Of a stretch of 64,000 nucleotides of DNA, positions 6,363-15,411 are shown piece by piece; positions within the stretch are counted from its first letter, which is position 1, and each line of letters starts with the position of its first letter. The DNA is taken from assembly GCA_017471825.1 (NCBI GenBank), contig JAFURQ010000033.1, positions 1 to 64,000 of the forward strand, written 5' to 3'. A program made the position numbers and the translations under genes. The notes beneath the pieces are model-generated. The model had not been told where the DNA came from and did no database searches. It worked only from the letters and a program-made list of their open reading frames with translations. The DNA is from Clostridia bacterium (GTDB lineage: Bacteria > Bacillota > Clostridia > Oscillospirales > CAG-272).

Positions 6363-8444
6363 TTATGCGTTATTTTTCCGAGCTTCTGCGATTATTTTAT
6401 CGGTAAGATTCTGGGGTACCTCATCATATCTGATGAAATCGAAATCGAATCTACCTCTGCCCTGCGTTGCCGCTCTGAGAGAGATAACGTAATCGGTCAT
6501 CTCTGCGAAGGGAGCCTCTGCAAGCACTACCTGCATTCCGCTACCGTCCTCTGCGGGCTCAATACCCATAACTCTGCCGCGGCGCTTATTAAGATCACCC
6601 ATAACGTCACCAACGTAGTTTTCGGGAACGTAAACCTTCAGAGCGCCAACAGGCTCAAGAAGGACGGGCTGTGCATTAGGAAGACCCTCGCGGTAAGCGA
6701 TGGCCGCTGCAAGCTTGAAGGAAATTTCGTTAGAGTCAACGTCGTGGTAGGAGCCATCGTAAAGATTAGCCGCAAGGTGAACAACGGGATAACCTGCAAG
6801 CACACCCTTCTGCATGCACTCACGGAGTCCCTGCTCTACTGCCGGGAAGAAGTTTCTCGGAACTGCTCCGCCGAATACCGATTCGGTAAACGTGAGCCCT
6901 TCGTCCTCACCGGGAGAGAACGTGATTTTTACGTGACCGTACTGACCCGAACCGCCGGACTGCTTCTTATGCTTGCCTTCAACGTCAACCTTTTTCTTGA
7001 TTGTTTCTCTGTAGGCAAGGCGAGGCTTCGTAAGCTCAACAGATGCGCCGAAGCGTGTCTTAAGCTTGGAAACTACGATATCGAGGTGGATGTCACCAAG
7101 ACCCGATACAGTGAGCTGCTTGGTTTCGGAATTGTTTTCATATTTTATGGTAGGATCTTCTTCGAGCAGGCGAGCCATACCCGTAGAGATCTTATCTTCA
7201 TCGCCCTTTGCCTTGGGAGCGATTGCCATAGTCATATAGGGGCGAGGATACTTAATGGGCTGATATTTGATATTCTCTGCCGCAGTGGTGAGAGTATCGT
7301 TGGTATTGGTATTGGAGAGCTTCGCAGTAACACCGATATCTCCGCAGGAAAGAGACTCAACGTCAATTTGCTTCTTTCCGCGCATTATCATAAGCTTATT
7401 GAATTTCTCGTTTGCGCCTGTGGTGGTGTTGCGAAGAACCATATCCTTTGTAAGCTCGCCGTTCATAACCTTGAAGAACGACATTTTACCCACGAAGGGA
7501 TCGGCAACGGTTTTAAAAACAAACACGGACGTTGCGCCTTCCATTTCGATGGCGATTTCATTAACGTTGCCCTCTTCATCAACAGTATGCTCAACCTTGC
7601 GTGCGAGGGGGCGCGGGAAGGATTCTGCGATAGTATCAAGAAGGGTCTTGATACCCCAGTTCTTAAGTGCGGCGCCGCAGAATACGGGGACTATATCGCC
7701 TGAAATAATACCAAGGTGAATTGCCTCGAGAGCCTCTTCACGAGAGATGGGCTCTTCGTTGAAGAATTTATCCATAAGGTCGTCGCTTGTCTGTGCGATA
7801 GCCTCAAGGAGCATATTATGATATTCGTCAAACATATCGGCAAACTTCTCGGGAATCGAGGAGCGTATGTATTCGCCGGTGGTTTTTTCGAACGTATAAA
7901 CGCACATTTCAACGAGGTTTGCAAAGCCGATAACGGTGTCGCCGTCGATAATCGGTATCTGAATAGGACATACGTTTACGCCGTATTTTTCTCTGATTGC
8001 GCCGAAGACCTTGAAAAAGCGTGCCTCACCATCATCAAAACGGTTAATGAAAAATGCGCGTGGGATTCCTGCCTGAGTTGCAAGATTCCATGCAAGCTCG
8101 GTACCGACCTCTATTCCTGCCTTACCGTCTACAACGATAATAGCCGCGTCGGCAACTCTTACGCACTGACGTACCTCTGCCTCAAAATCGAAGAAGCCGG
8201 GGGTATCAAGTATATTAATTTTCGTTCCGTTCCAAAGCATGGGAGCCATTGCGGACGAAACAGAATATCCTCTTTTAATTTCTTCGGGATCATAGTCGCA
8301 CACCGTGTTTCCGTCTGCAACGTTACCAAGACGGTCGGTAAGCCTCGAAATATATAACATTGACTCAGCAAGTGATGTTTTTCCGCCCCCGCTGTGTCCG
8401 AGGAGCGCTACGTTACGAATACTTTTCGTATAAACCTTTTCCAT
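6363..8444 (-). CDS. Elongation factor G-like translational GTPase
   Basis: 693 residues, the usual length and domain order of EF-G: GTPase domain (1-270), domain II (about 290-370), then domains III-V with the C-terminal YEVP end. The G1 motif is GHSGGGKT (16-23), not the AHIDAGKT of canonical EF-G, and G3 is DTPG (80-83). The G4 motif reads NRFD (134-137) instead of NKMD. These features place it in the EF-G-like paralogue group found beside true FusA in many Firmicutes. The role on the ribosome is not established for that group. It is a single-gene unit with its own promoter and terminator. Confidence 0.88.
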   Translation of the reverse strand: MEKVYTKSIRNVALLGHSGGGKTSLAESMLYISRLTDRLGNVADGNTVCDYDPEEIKRGYSVSSAMAPMLWNGTKINILDTPGFFDFEAEVRQCVRVADAAIIVVDGKAGIEVGTELAWNLATQAGIPRAFFINRFDDGEARFFKVFGAIREKYGVNVCPIQIPIIDGDTVIGFANLVEMCVYTFEKTTGEYIRSSIPEKFADMFDEYHNMLLEAIAQTSDDLMDKFFNEEPISREEALEAIHLGIISGDIVPVFCGAALKNWGIKTLLDTIAESFPRPLARKVEHTVDEEGNVNEIAIEMEGATSVFVFKTVADPFVGKMSFFKVMNGELTKDMVLRNTTTGANEKFNKLMIMRGKKQIDVESLSCGDIGVTAKLSNTNTNDTLTTAAENIKYQPIKYPRPYMTMAIAPKAKGDEDKISTGMARLLEEDPTIKYENNSETKQLTVSGLGDIHLDIVVSKLKTRFGASVELTKPRLAYRETIKKKVDVEGKHKKQSGGSGQYGHVKITFSPGEDEGLTFTESVFGGAVPRNFFPAVEQGLRECMQKGVLAGYPVVHLAANLYDGSYHDVDSNEISFKLAAAIAYREGLPNAQPVLLEPVGALKVYVPENYVGDVMGDLNKRRGRVMGIEPAEDGSGMQVVLAEAPFAEMTDYVISLRAATQGRGRFDFDFIRYDEVPQNLTDKIIAEARKNNA

Positions 8445-8508
8445 AAAAAGATTCTCCTTAGTGGTATTGGTGCTATGTTACGGATTGCCGTACAAAAAAC
8501 CTACTCCA

Positions 8509-8537
8509 ATTATACTACAAAATTATACTATTTTCAA
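8509..8537 (-). promoter_or_regulatory. Promoter of EF-G-like gene
   Basis: TTGAAA, 17-base spacer, TATAAT on the minus strand. The predicted leader is about 55 bases. Confidence 0.8.
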
Positions 8538-8582
8538 GAATTAAATTTGAAGATTTTGTATATAGGATGTAGAAATTGGAAT

Positions 8583-8613
8583 GGTGATTTTGTTGCAATT
8601 CAACAAAATCACC
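8583..8613. terminator. Strong hairpin after radA without a T run
   Basis: Perfect 13-base stem GGTGATTTTGTTG/CAACAAAATCACC with five-base loop, 18 bases past the radA stop. Neither side has a clear T run, so it may stabilise the radA 3' end rather than terminate. Confidence 0.55.
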
Positions 8614-8630
8614 ACTTTGAGCGTTATTTT

Positions 8631-10001
8631 TTATTCATTAGGTGCCTTGGTAGTCATATGCGCAAGAACCTGATAGATGTTTGACACACCAATGAGCTGA
8701 ACGTCGTCGGGAACCTTAAGCGCGGGGGTAATATTTTTCTTGGGGAGTATGATTTTTTTGAATCCGAGGCGAACAGCTTCCTTCACTCTGTAATCGATGT
8801 GTGACACGGCTCTGACCTCACCGGAAAGACCGATTTCACCGAATGCTATTATTTCGTCGGATATAACCTTGTCGGTTATGCCGCTTATGAGCGCCATTGC
8901 TATAGAAAGGTCGGCGCTCGGCTCGTCGAGGTGAATTCCACCTGCAACGTTGAGATAAACGTCATTTTCATAGAACTTCAAGCCCATACGTTTTTCAAGA
9001 ACGGCAATTAAGAGCGACATACGGTTGTGATCGAAGCCATCGGACGTTCTTTTTGCGGAGGGATATGCCGTTTTTGTTACCAGAGCCTGAATTTCCGAGA
9101 TTATAGGTCTTGTTCCCTGCATTACACATCCTGCACAGGAGCCGCTTGTGTTTACGGGGCGCTCAGCCATTACGACCTCGCTTGGATTTGGGATTTCTCT
9201 CAAGCCCTTATCTCCCATTTCAAAAACACCTATTTCATTTGTAGAGCCGAAGCGGTTTTTAATGGCTCTGATAATTCTGTATGAGTTGGTGCGCTCGCCC
9301 TCAAAGTAAAGGACGGCGTCTACCATATGCTCAAGAATCTTTGGACCCGATATACCGCCCTCCTTATTAACGTGGCCGACGAGGAATACTGCGGCGCTGT
9401 TTTTCTTTGCATACGCAATAAGGCACATTGCGCTCTCGCGCACCTGTGTGACACTTCCCTGTACCGATGTGAAGCGCTCGGATGAAAGTGTTTGAATCGA
9501 GTCTATAATTATTACGTCCGGCTTGAGTCTGTCGCATTCGGCGAGGACGGAATCGGTATCGGTTTCGGTTAACAGATAAAGGGTTTCACCCGTTATTTCA
9601 AGGCGCTCGGCACGGAGCTTAAGCTGCCCCTTGGATTCCTCTCCCGAAACGTAAAGCACCTTGCGCGTTTTACCGAGCTCGGAGCATATCTGCATCAGAA
9701 GCGTTGATTTTCCTATGCCGGGCTCACCGGAAAGTAAAACAACAGAGCCGTCAACGAGTCCGCCACCGAGAACTCTGTCAAGCTCGTTCATACCTGTGTG
9801 AGAGCGCATATATGTAGGCAGAGTGAGCTCTGAAAATTTTTCTGCTTTGTTTTCAGAACGCGCCGCACTTCGAGCCGATACCGAGGGAACGGTTATCTCG
9901 TCATACGTATTCCATTCCATACATTCGGGGCATCTGCCGATCCACTTTATACTCGTAGCGCCGCATTCACGACAGACAAACGTTGTTTTATTTCCCTTCA
10001 T
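8631..10001 (-). CDS. radA: DNA repair protein RadA (Sms)
   Basis: 456 residues, normal length. An N-terminal zinc finger uses Cys 10, 13, 24 and 27 (CRECG and CPECMEWN). The RecA-like core has Walker A SGEPGIGKST (91-100), Walker B VIIIDSIQTL and the family-specific KNRFGSTNE motif. The C-terminal part is the Lon-like domain with the GGIHLDEPSADL segment. RadA is a DnaB-like helicase that helps branch migration in recombination. It follows the amidase gene by 23 bases with AGGAGC as ribosome binding site. Confidence 0.96.
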   Translation of the reverse strand: MKGNKTTFVCRECGATSIKWIGRCPECMEWNTYDEITVPSVSARSAARSENKAEKFSELTLPTYMRSHTGMNELDRVLGGGLVDGSVVLLSGEPGIGKSTLLMQICSELGKTRKVLYVSGEESKGQLKLRAERLEITGETLYLLTETDTDSVLAECDRLKPDVIIIDSIQTLSSERFTSVQGSVTQVRESAMCLIAYAKKNSAAVFLVGHVNKEGGISGPKILEHMVDAVLYFEGERTNSYRIIRAIKNRFGSTNEIGVFEMGDKGLREIPNPSEVVMAERPVNTSGSCAGCVMQGTRPIISEIQALVTKTAYPSAKRTSDGFDHNRMSLLIAVLEKRMGLKFYENDVYLNVAGGIHLDEPSADLSIAMALISGITDKVISDEIIAFGEIGLSGEVRAVSHIDYRVKEAVRLGFKKIILPKKNITPALKVPDDVQLIGVSNIYQVLAHMTTKAPNE

Positions 10002-10024
10002 TTTGAAGCTCCTGTGTTTTAATT

Positions 10025-10792
10025 TCAGCTTTGCGAATCTATATAATTAATAATACCACAAAAAATCGCAAAAGACAATTGTTTTTGATATTCTTTTTCC
10101 GAAAGTTTTTGACACTCGTCCGGATTAGACAAAAAGCCACATTCAATAAGCACTGCGGTGTTTTCTAAATTTTCGAGAAGGTACATATTTTTGCCCGGTT
10201 TAATTACACGGTTATTTTCAGGCTGCAGTGTATCCTTGACCGAGCTCTGAATAGCGGCGGCAAGGTTATATGAGCTATCAGAGTTCTCTGAATAATAGGT
10301 ATGTAAGCCCGAATATTTTGGGTTTGTATATGAGTTCATATGAATACTAACAAATATTGAATCTTCGTACTCTGCCCCGATTTTACATCGGTTTTTCAAA
10401 TCTGAAAACTTTCTAATGCCGTGAATATCCTCCTCTGCGGTATAAAGGAGCTTATCCTCTGTGCGAGTATATATAACGGCATATCCCGCATCTGTAAAAA
10501 GTGCGCCGAGGATGTTGGCGATTTCAAGATTCAAATCCTTCTCATATATGCCACTGGCACCGATGGCGCCGCAATCCTCACCGCCGTGTCCCGCGTCGAT
10601 TATAACGGTAGACTTGCTTGTTATTTCGTTTAGCGCCTCTACGTGATAATCGGAATTTTGAAAAATTAAGCCGGACGAGTAAATGCACAGTGAAAATATT
10701 ATGACAAGCGCCAATAGCTTCGTTCCCACGGACAAGAGCTTAACGGCTCCCCGTAGATTTACGGTTATAATTTTCAAAACAAACGCCCCCAA
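10025..10792 (-). CDS. cwlD: N-acetylmuramoyl-L-alanine amidase, CwlD-like
   Basis: About 255 residues: a short basic N-terminus, one membrane segment (about 23-42), then an Amidase_3 catalytic domain. Zinc and catalytic residues are visible in IIDAGHGG, in GIYEKDLNLE, in VSIHMNSYTN and in LIECGFLSNP. Length and layout match CwlD, which trims peptides from muramic acid during spore cortex making, though a vegetative amidase is possible. No ATG exists before the membrane segment. The frame opens at a TTG (10792) inside a hairpin, or at a second TTG (10777) after GGGGG, so the start is uncertain. Confidence 0.85.
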   Translation of the reverse strand: MGAFVLKIITVNLRGAVKLLSVGTKLLALVIIFSLCIYSSGLIFQNSDYHVEALNEITSKSTVIIDAGHGGEDCGAIGASGIYEKDLNLEIANILGALFTDAGYAVIYTRTEDKLLYTAEEDIHGIRKFSDLKNRCKIGAEYEDSIFVSIHMNSYTNPKYSGLHTYYSENSDSSYNLAAAIQSSVKDTLQPENNRVIKPGKNMYLLENLENTAVLIECGFLSNPDECQKLSEKEYQKQLSFAIFCGIINYIDSQS

Positions 10793-10829
10793 TAAGTCTT
10801 TTTTAAACTATATTAGGAGCGTTTGTTAT
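10779..10829. repeat. Long imperfect hairpin over the amidase start
   Basis: AACAAACGCTCCTAATA pairs with TATTGGGGGCGTTTGTT over 17 positions with two G-T pairs and a 16-base A-rich loop. It spans the gap between the membrane-protein gene and the amidase start codon. It could be an inefficient terminator or a structure hiding the start. Confidence 0.5.
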
Positions 10830-11438
10830 TTATTCACTGTTTTTCTGTTTTTTGATGAAGCCGAAAATTTTAAATTCCTTGGTGCCGAAGAAATATCCGA
10901 TGTGAGTAACGGCTACCGAAAGGAAAAACATAAAGAGGTACGCCAATGACTGAATCAGATAGAAGAGGTATGGCGTCGCTGAGGATGCGAGAGCATCAAT
11001 GACGTTCTTTATCAATCCTTGGTGCATTGCGGCAGTGAAGCGTATAATCAGCATGGATATGGTTCCGATAGAAACGAACGCCCCCTCTGTTCCGTTCAGG
11101 CAAAAGACGAACGAGATGATAGCGAGCGCACAGAGAATGAAGTTTGGTACGTTGGCAATCAAGGCAAGCAGAAGTCCTTTAGTTTTATGCGGTGACATTC
11201 TTCCTGCATCGATGCGAATTTTGTCCTTTGCGCCCCAATCCCATGCGGCAGTATACAGAAGCGTGAAATAAAAAAGGATGCTAAAGACCGAAATTGCGAT
11301 TTGTATAGTAACCGAAACGGTGCTGTCCTCGCTTATTGCACCGCTGGCGGTATACATAATTAAGGCAAAAATGGTGATGCCGAGCTGTGTTATATATAGC
11401 TTTATCGTATCATATAAATGCTCTTTCAGAAACTTCAT
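10830..11438 (-). CDS. Multi-pass membrane protein of unknown function
   Basis: 202 residues with about five hydrophobic segments (roughly 17-37, 45-67, 89-112, 118-136, 158-180) and a basic C-terminal tail. I do not recognise the family. A short hydrophilic loop after segment two carries DWGAKDKIRIDAGRMSPHK. It is the upstream gene of a set followed by the amidase and radA. The start has GAGG-type sequence upstream and the opposite-strand recombinase gene begins 160 bases away. Confidence 0.75.
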   Translation of the reverse strand: MKFLKEHLYDTIKLYITQLGITIFALIMYTASGAISEDSTVSVTIQIAISVFSILFYFTLLYTAAWDWGAKDKIRIDAGRMSPHKTKGLLLALIANVPNFILCALAIISFVFCLNGTEGAFVSIGTISMLIIRFTAAMHQGLIKNVIDALASSATPYLFYLIQSLAYLFMFFLSVAVTHIGYFFGTKEFKIFGFIKKQKNSE

Positions 11439-11597
11439 AAATACCTCTGAAATATTATTTTAAGTTTATTTTACCAAGCAAATGTAAAAAATGCAATATA
11501 AAAATCAAAATGTTTACAGTTTATCCACTAAAAACGCCGAAAATTTTGTATAATTAAATTACCGAGCACGAAATTTCGTATTTTAGGAGGTGCAGTT

Positions 11598-12644
11598 ATG
11601 GCGGTTCTCGCAATGAATAATGATGAATATAAGACCTTCCCTGCCTTTTTGCGTCAATACGCCTCCTATACGGTTGCGATCAAGGGCAACAGCGAAAAAA
11701 CCGTGTGCGAATATCTGCTTGATTTACGAACCTTCTTTCGCTTTTATATTATGTATAAAAACGGGGATTTTTTGCCGATAGATGAGTTTGAAAAAATAAG
11801 TATTTCACATCTTACGGAGAGCATTCTTAAAGAAATAAATCAGCAGACCATAATTGAATACCTGCTTTACGTAAAGGTTGAGAGAAAAAACGATACGTCG
11901 GCGAGAATGCGTAAATTAAGCGCAATCAAGTCCTTCTTCAAGTACGCGTATGCGAGAATGCACTGGATTGACAGCAACCCCGCGACAGATATCGAGTCCC
12001 CCAAAAAAGGCACTGCCCTGCCGCGTTATCTCACTCTCGACGAGGCGATAAGGCTGCTTGAGGTGGTTCGTTCTGATATTTCTTCGCGCACAAGGATACG
12101 GGATTTTGCAATTATCACGTTATTTCTCAACACGGGTATGCGTCTTTCTGAGCTTGTTGGACTCAATCTTGACAGCTTTGACCCCGACCTTACCAAGGTT
12201 ACGGTTCTTGGTAAGGGAAACAAGGAGCGCATCGTTTACCTGAATGATGCTGCCAAGAAGGCGGTGATGGACTACCTGAGAGTCCGCCTCGACCCGAAAT
12301 ACGTTTCTACGGGGGATAAAGCCTTTTTCCTCAGCAAAAGGCAAACCCGAATATCAAACAAAACAGTACAGTGGATGGTTGGAAAATATCTTGAGCTTGC
12401 GGGATTGGGCGGTCGCGGTCTGTCGGTTCATAAGCTCCGTCACACTGCCGCAACGCTTATGTATCAATCTGGCAAGGTGGATATTCGAGTATTGAAGGAT
12501 ATTCTCGGTCACGAGCAGCTTAACACAACTCAAATTTACACTCACGTTGTGGATAGAAATATAGAGGAAGCGGTTGGCAACAATCCTCTTGCAGGAGTGA
12601 AAATATCCGTCAAGGCACCGCACGAGATTATAGACGAGGAATAA
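11598..12644 (+). CDS. Tyrosine recombinase (XerC/XerD-like)
   Basis: 348 residues. Residues 10-125 form a SAM-like core-binding domain and 140-330 the catalytic domain. The catalytic set is complete: Arg182 (NTGMRLSEL), Lys206, His278 and Arg281 (HKLRHTAATLM), His305 (LGHEQLNTTQ) and nucleophile Tyr314. It is longer than the roughly 300-residue XerC/D, because of a longer linker in the N-domain. AGGAGG lies seven bases before the ATG and TATAAT at 11549. It is followed after three bases by an XRE-family regulator. It could be the chromosome-dimer resolvase or a relative with another target. Confidence 0.88.
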   Translation: MAVLAMNNDEYKTFPAFLRQYASYTVAIKGNSEKTVCEYLLDLRTFFRFYIMYKNGDFLPIDEFEKISISHLTESILKEINQQTIIEYLLYVKVERKNDTSARMRKLSAIKSFFKYAYARMHWIDSNPATDIESPKKGTALPRYLTLDEAIRLLEVVRSDISSRTRIRDFAIITLFLNTGMRLSELVGLNLDSFDPDLTKVTVLGKGNKERIVYLNDAAKKAVMDYLRVRLDPKYVSTGDKAFFLSKRQTRISNKTVQWMVGKYLELAGLGGRGLSVHKLRHTAATLMYQSGKVDIRVLKDILGHEQLNTTQIYTHVVDRNIEEAVGNNPLAGVKISVKAPHEIIDEE

Positions 12645-12647
12645 TAT

Positions 12648-13490
12648 ATGACACTTGGTGAAAAAATCAAAGAGGCAAGAAAGTCACTGAAAATGACACA
12701 GTCGCGACTTGCAGGCGATAAGATTACCCGAAATATGATAAGCAGAATCGAGAGCGGTAGCGCTTCGCCTTCGCTTGAAACCATAAAATATATTGCGGAC
12801 AGGCTTTCACTACCCGTTTCATACTTTCTTTCCGAGAGCGAGGATATTCTCTTTTATGAAAAGAACGAATGGATGAAGAGGATTTATGAGGCTTTTTCTA
12901 AAGGGGATTATGCATTTTGCATCAATAAAATTTCCTCATTTTCGGGTGTAGACAACGAGCTGGCTTACATTGCCGCAATTTCCTGCTTTGAGCTTGGAAG
13001 GGATGCGTTTATGCGCGGCTCACTAAAAACGGCGGTTATGCATTTCGAGAGCTCAGAGGCGTTTTCATGCAAGACGGTGTTTGACCTAAGGACAATAGGC
13101 GCTTTGATCGAAATGTATAAATCTGTCGCTATGAACATTCAGGCGCCGTTGCTTGAATTTAATGATGAAAAGTACATTGAGTCGCTTAACTCAACGTACG
13201 ATTTTGAGATGTATAAATATCTGACACAGGATCATAATTTTGAATATACTACCCCTTGCTTTGCTCTCCATTGCAAGGCAAAAAAGAAAATTAAGGAACG
13301 CAAATATCAGGAAGCAATCGCCCCGCTTCTTGAGGCGGCGCAGGCCGCGTTTACAGGAGAATACAATTCATTTGCCGCTTTTAGCATTTACACCGATCTT
13401 GAGCAGTGCTACAAGCAGCTTTACGATTTCGAGAACGCATACAGATATTCAAGCAAAAGAATGTCGATGCTCGAGGGCTTCAAAACCTAA
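12648..13490 (+). CDS. XRE-family regulator with TPR-like C-terminus
   Basis: 280 residues. Residues 4-60 form a helix-turn-helix of the lambda-Cro type (KIKEARKSLKMTQSRLAG, then MISRIESGSASPSLETI). Residues 75-275 are helical repeats that look like TPRs (AFSKGDYAFCINK, HFESSEAFS, RKYQEAIAPLLEAA). Such proteins usually bind DNA and a peptide or partner protein. It starts three bases after the recombinase stop, so it is probably co-transcribed and perhaps linked to it in function. Confidence 0.85.
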   Translation: MTLGEKIKEARKSLKMTQSRLAGDKITRNMISRIESGSASPSLETIKYIADRLSLPVSYFLSESEDILFYEKNEWMKRIYEAFSKGDYAFCINKISSFSGVDNELAYIAAISCFELGRDAFMRGSLKTAVMHFESSEAFSCKTVFDLRTIGALIEMYKSVAMNIQAPLLEFNDEKYIESLNSTYDFEMYKYLTQDHNFEYTTPCFALHCKAKKKIKERKYQEAIAPLLEAAQAAFTGEYNSFAAFSIYTDLEQCYKQLYDFENAYRYSSKRMSMLEGFKT

Positions 13491-13497
13491 AAAAGAA

Positions 13498-13521
13498 AAC
13501 AGTCGGAATTTACCGACTGTT
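13498..13521. terminator. Bidirectional terminator between convergent genes
   Basis: AACAGTCGG/CCGACTGTT with six-base loop, A run before and T run after. It serves the regulator on the plus strand and the ROK gene on the minus strand. Confidence 0.9.
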
Positions 13522-13533
13522 TTTTTAGTGAAT

Positions 13534-14943
13534 TTACATAAGAAGTGATGCGGCGCCGAGTGTTCCTGCGGAATTTTCGAGCGCGGCAATCATAACGGTA
13601 ACCTTAGGACCAGCGTCCTTGGCGAACACTTCCCTGTCCACGATTTCTTGAAGCGGACGAATGAGATTATCTCCCTCGGCGCAAACACCGCCGCCCAGCA
13701 ATACAACCTCGGGGCGGAAAATGTTGGCGAAATTGACGATTCCGGTTCCAAGACACGAAATGTAGTTATCGACAACCTCCTTCGCGTATATATCTTTGTC
13801 GCGGTAGTCGAATGCAGTTTTGCCCGTTACTTTATCTATTGAGCCTATTTCCCACATTTTGCTATCACTGTGTGCCTGCATTGCCCTCTTTGTATCGCGG
13901 ATAAGTGCCGATGCCGATGCGTAAGCCTCGAGGCAACCGCGTCTGCCGCACGTACAAGGCTCTCCGTCCTTAATTATTACAGAATGTCCAAGCTCAGCAC
14001 CAACCGAGAGATTTCCTTCTATTAATTGAGAATTTGCGACTATTCCGCCGCCTACTCCTGTGCCGAGCGTGAGCATAATTACGTTCTTTTTATTTTTTGC
14101 TATACCAAACTTAACCTCAGCAAGTATAGCTACGTTGGCGTCGTTTGCGATTTTTACCCTTAGCCCTGTTAACGAGGAAACGGCATCGGCGATTTTGAAA
14201 TTATACCATTTAAGGTTGTTGGAGAGAATTACAACGCCTGCCTCGCTGTCAATCATACCGGGGACTCCCATTCCAATGCCAACAACATCATCCTTCGAAA
14301 GCCCTGTTTTTTCCAAGAGCATATTTGCAAGCGTGGCAATATTTTTCGCAACGGCATCCTGGCCGCCCTCTGCGCCGGTAGGGATTTTATCGGAGTAAAC
14401 GATGTTGCCAAGGTCGTCAACAATGCCGCCCTTGATAAACGTTCCGCCAAGATCTATACCTATATAGTACTTTCTGATCTCTGTCATAATAAGCTTCATA
14501 TTTCCTTTCAATGTAATTTTTCCGTCAAATGCGGTGATGAGTCTGGAATCGCCCGCGGTAATTGCGAAATCTTCGATATATCCGTCACCGGAAACGCAAG
14601 TAAAGCACTTGAAGGACGCGGAGTCCATATCTATGATTGCATTTCCGTTAACGTCAACAGAGGTAACCGTGAAGTATTTGCTGATACCGAGCAAATTTCC
14701 GTGCTTTGTGAGGACATTAAGGAAATTCGGAATATATTTTTTTAGATTTGTCACCTTGAGTGCCTTATCGACATGAAGCTCGCGCTCGTTGCCGTTCTTG
14801 TCCTTGCGGCCGTAATCGTAAACGCGATACGTTAAATTGCTGTTTTGCTGAATTTCGCATATAAGACAACCGGAGCCGATAGCGTGAATAGTACCTGACG
14901 GTATAAAGTAGCAATCTCCCGGTTTTACAGGATAAAAATTCAA
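13534..14943 (-). CDS. ROK sugar kinase fused to C-terminal half of ManA
   Basis: The open frame of 469 codons has two parts. Residues 1-155 match the second half of mannose-6-phosphate isomerase (FIPSGTIHAIG, EIQQNSN, TYRVYDYGRKD, RELHVDKAL). Residues 157-469 are a complete ROK kinase, probably a glucokinase: DLGGT phosphate loop, VPGMIDSEAG, the GTGVGGGI loop and the zinc motif CTCGRRGCLEAYAS. No stop separates the two. The kinase alone would be about 320 residues and could start at the ATG at 14499, which has AAAGGA just upstream. The frame opens only at a TTG (14943), because a stop at 14965 cuts the isomerase part. Confidence 0.85.
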   Translation of the reverse strand: MNFYPVKPGDCYFIPSGTIHAIGSGCLICEIQQNSNLTYRVYDYGRKDKNGNERELHVDKALKVTNLKKYIPNFLNVLTKHGNLLGISKYFTVTSVDVNGNAIIDMDSASFKCFTCVSGDGYIEDFAITAGDSRLITAFDGKITLKGNMKLIMTEIRKYYIGIDLGGTFIKGGIVDDLGNIVYSDKIPTGAEGGQDAVAKNIATLANMLLEKTGLSKDDVVGIGMGVPGMIDSEAGVVILSNNLKWYNFKIADAVSSLTGLRVKIANDANVAILAEVKFGIAKNKKNVIMLTLGTGVGGGIVANSQLIEGNLSVGAELGHSVIIKDGEPCTCGRRGCLEAYASASALIRDTKRAMQAHSDSKMWEIGSIDKVTGKTAFDYRDKDIYAKEVVDNYISCLGTGIVNFANIFRPEVVLLGGGVCAEGDNLIRPLQEIVDREVFAKDAGPKVTVMIAALENSAGTLGAASLLM

Positions 14944-14964
14944 GAGCTCTGTCAGTGTCTTGTT

Positions 14965-15396
14965 TTAAATGGCAGCGCTGTATTCATCCTCGGTTACATC
15001 GTTTTTGAAGCCGAGGTATATTCCTGCTCCCTCGTCAGCCTCTACAATGTACCACATCTCGGTTTTTCCGTAGCTGTTCTCATTTTTAAGCGCATAGGAA
15101 TCCGACGGGTGAACCTGAACGGAAAGGTCGTCCTTGGCATCTATCAGCTTTGCAAGAACGGGAAAGAAAGAAAAATCGTTGCAGTTTGTGCCCAAATCCC
15201 GCGGCGAAAGCAAATCTATTAAGGTCTCGCCCGATTCTGTGCGGGTTGGCCCGTCCTTGTGAAATGACAGCTCCCATGTTTCAGCAATAATCGGCGCATC
15301 TGATGTCTTGCCATACTTGCTCTTTAATTTCGTTCCTCCCCAGATGTTATCCTTGCATGAGGGTATCAATCTTATGTTTTTCATATTCTGCTCCAT
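14965..15396 (-). pseudogene. manA: Mannose-6-phosphate isomerase, N-terminal half, nonsense-interrupted
   Basis: 143 residues matching the first half of type I phosphomannose isomerases of Firmicutes: the RLIPSCKDNIWGGTKLK start, ETWELSFH, and the zinc-site segment LSVQVHPSDSYA, then GKTEMWYIVEADEGA. It ends at TAA (14965-14967) after EYSAAI. Reading on in the same frame gives NKTLTELLNFYPVKPGD, the normal family continuation, so one AAA-to-TAA change would explain the break. The missing half is fused to the downstream ROK kinase. Alternatives are a sequencing error or two-part reinitiation. Fructose-6-phosphate/mannose-6-phosphate interconversion would be lost if the stop is real. Confidence 0.8.
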
Positions 15397-15411
15397 TTTT
15401 TATTAAGTATA

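Noticed and set aside
6345..7703. 452-codon open frame on the plus strand
   Set aside because: It lies entirely opposite the EF-G-like gene, has no ribosome site and a Cys/His/Asn-rich composition typical of antisense shadows.
14965..14967. TAA in manA as a recoded or read-through codon
   Set aside because: No sign of stop recoding elsewhere; TAA ends many genes here, and no stimulatory structure is evident. A nonsense change or error is simpler.
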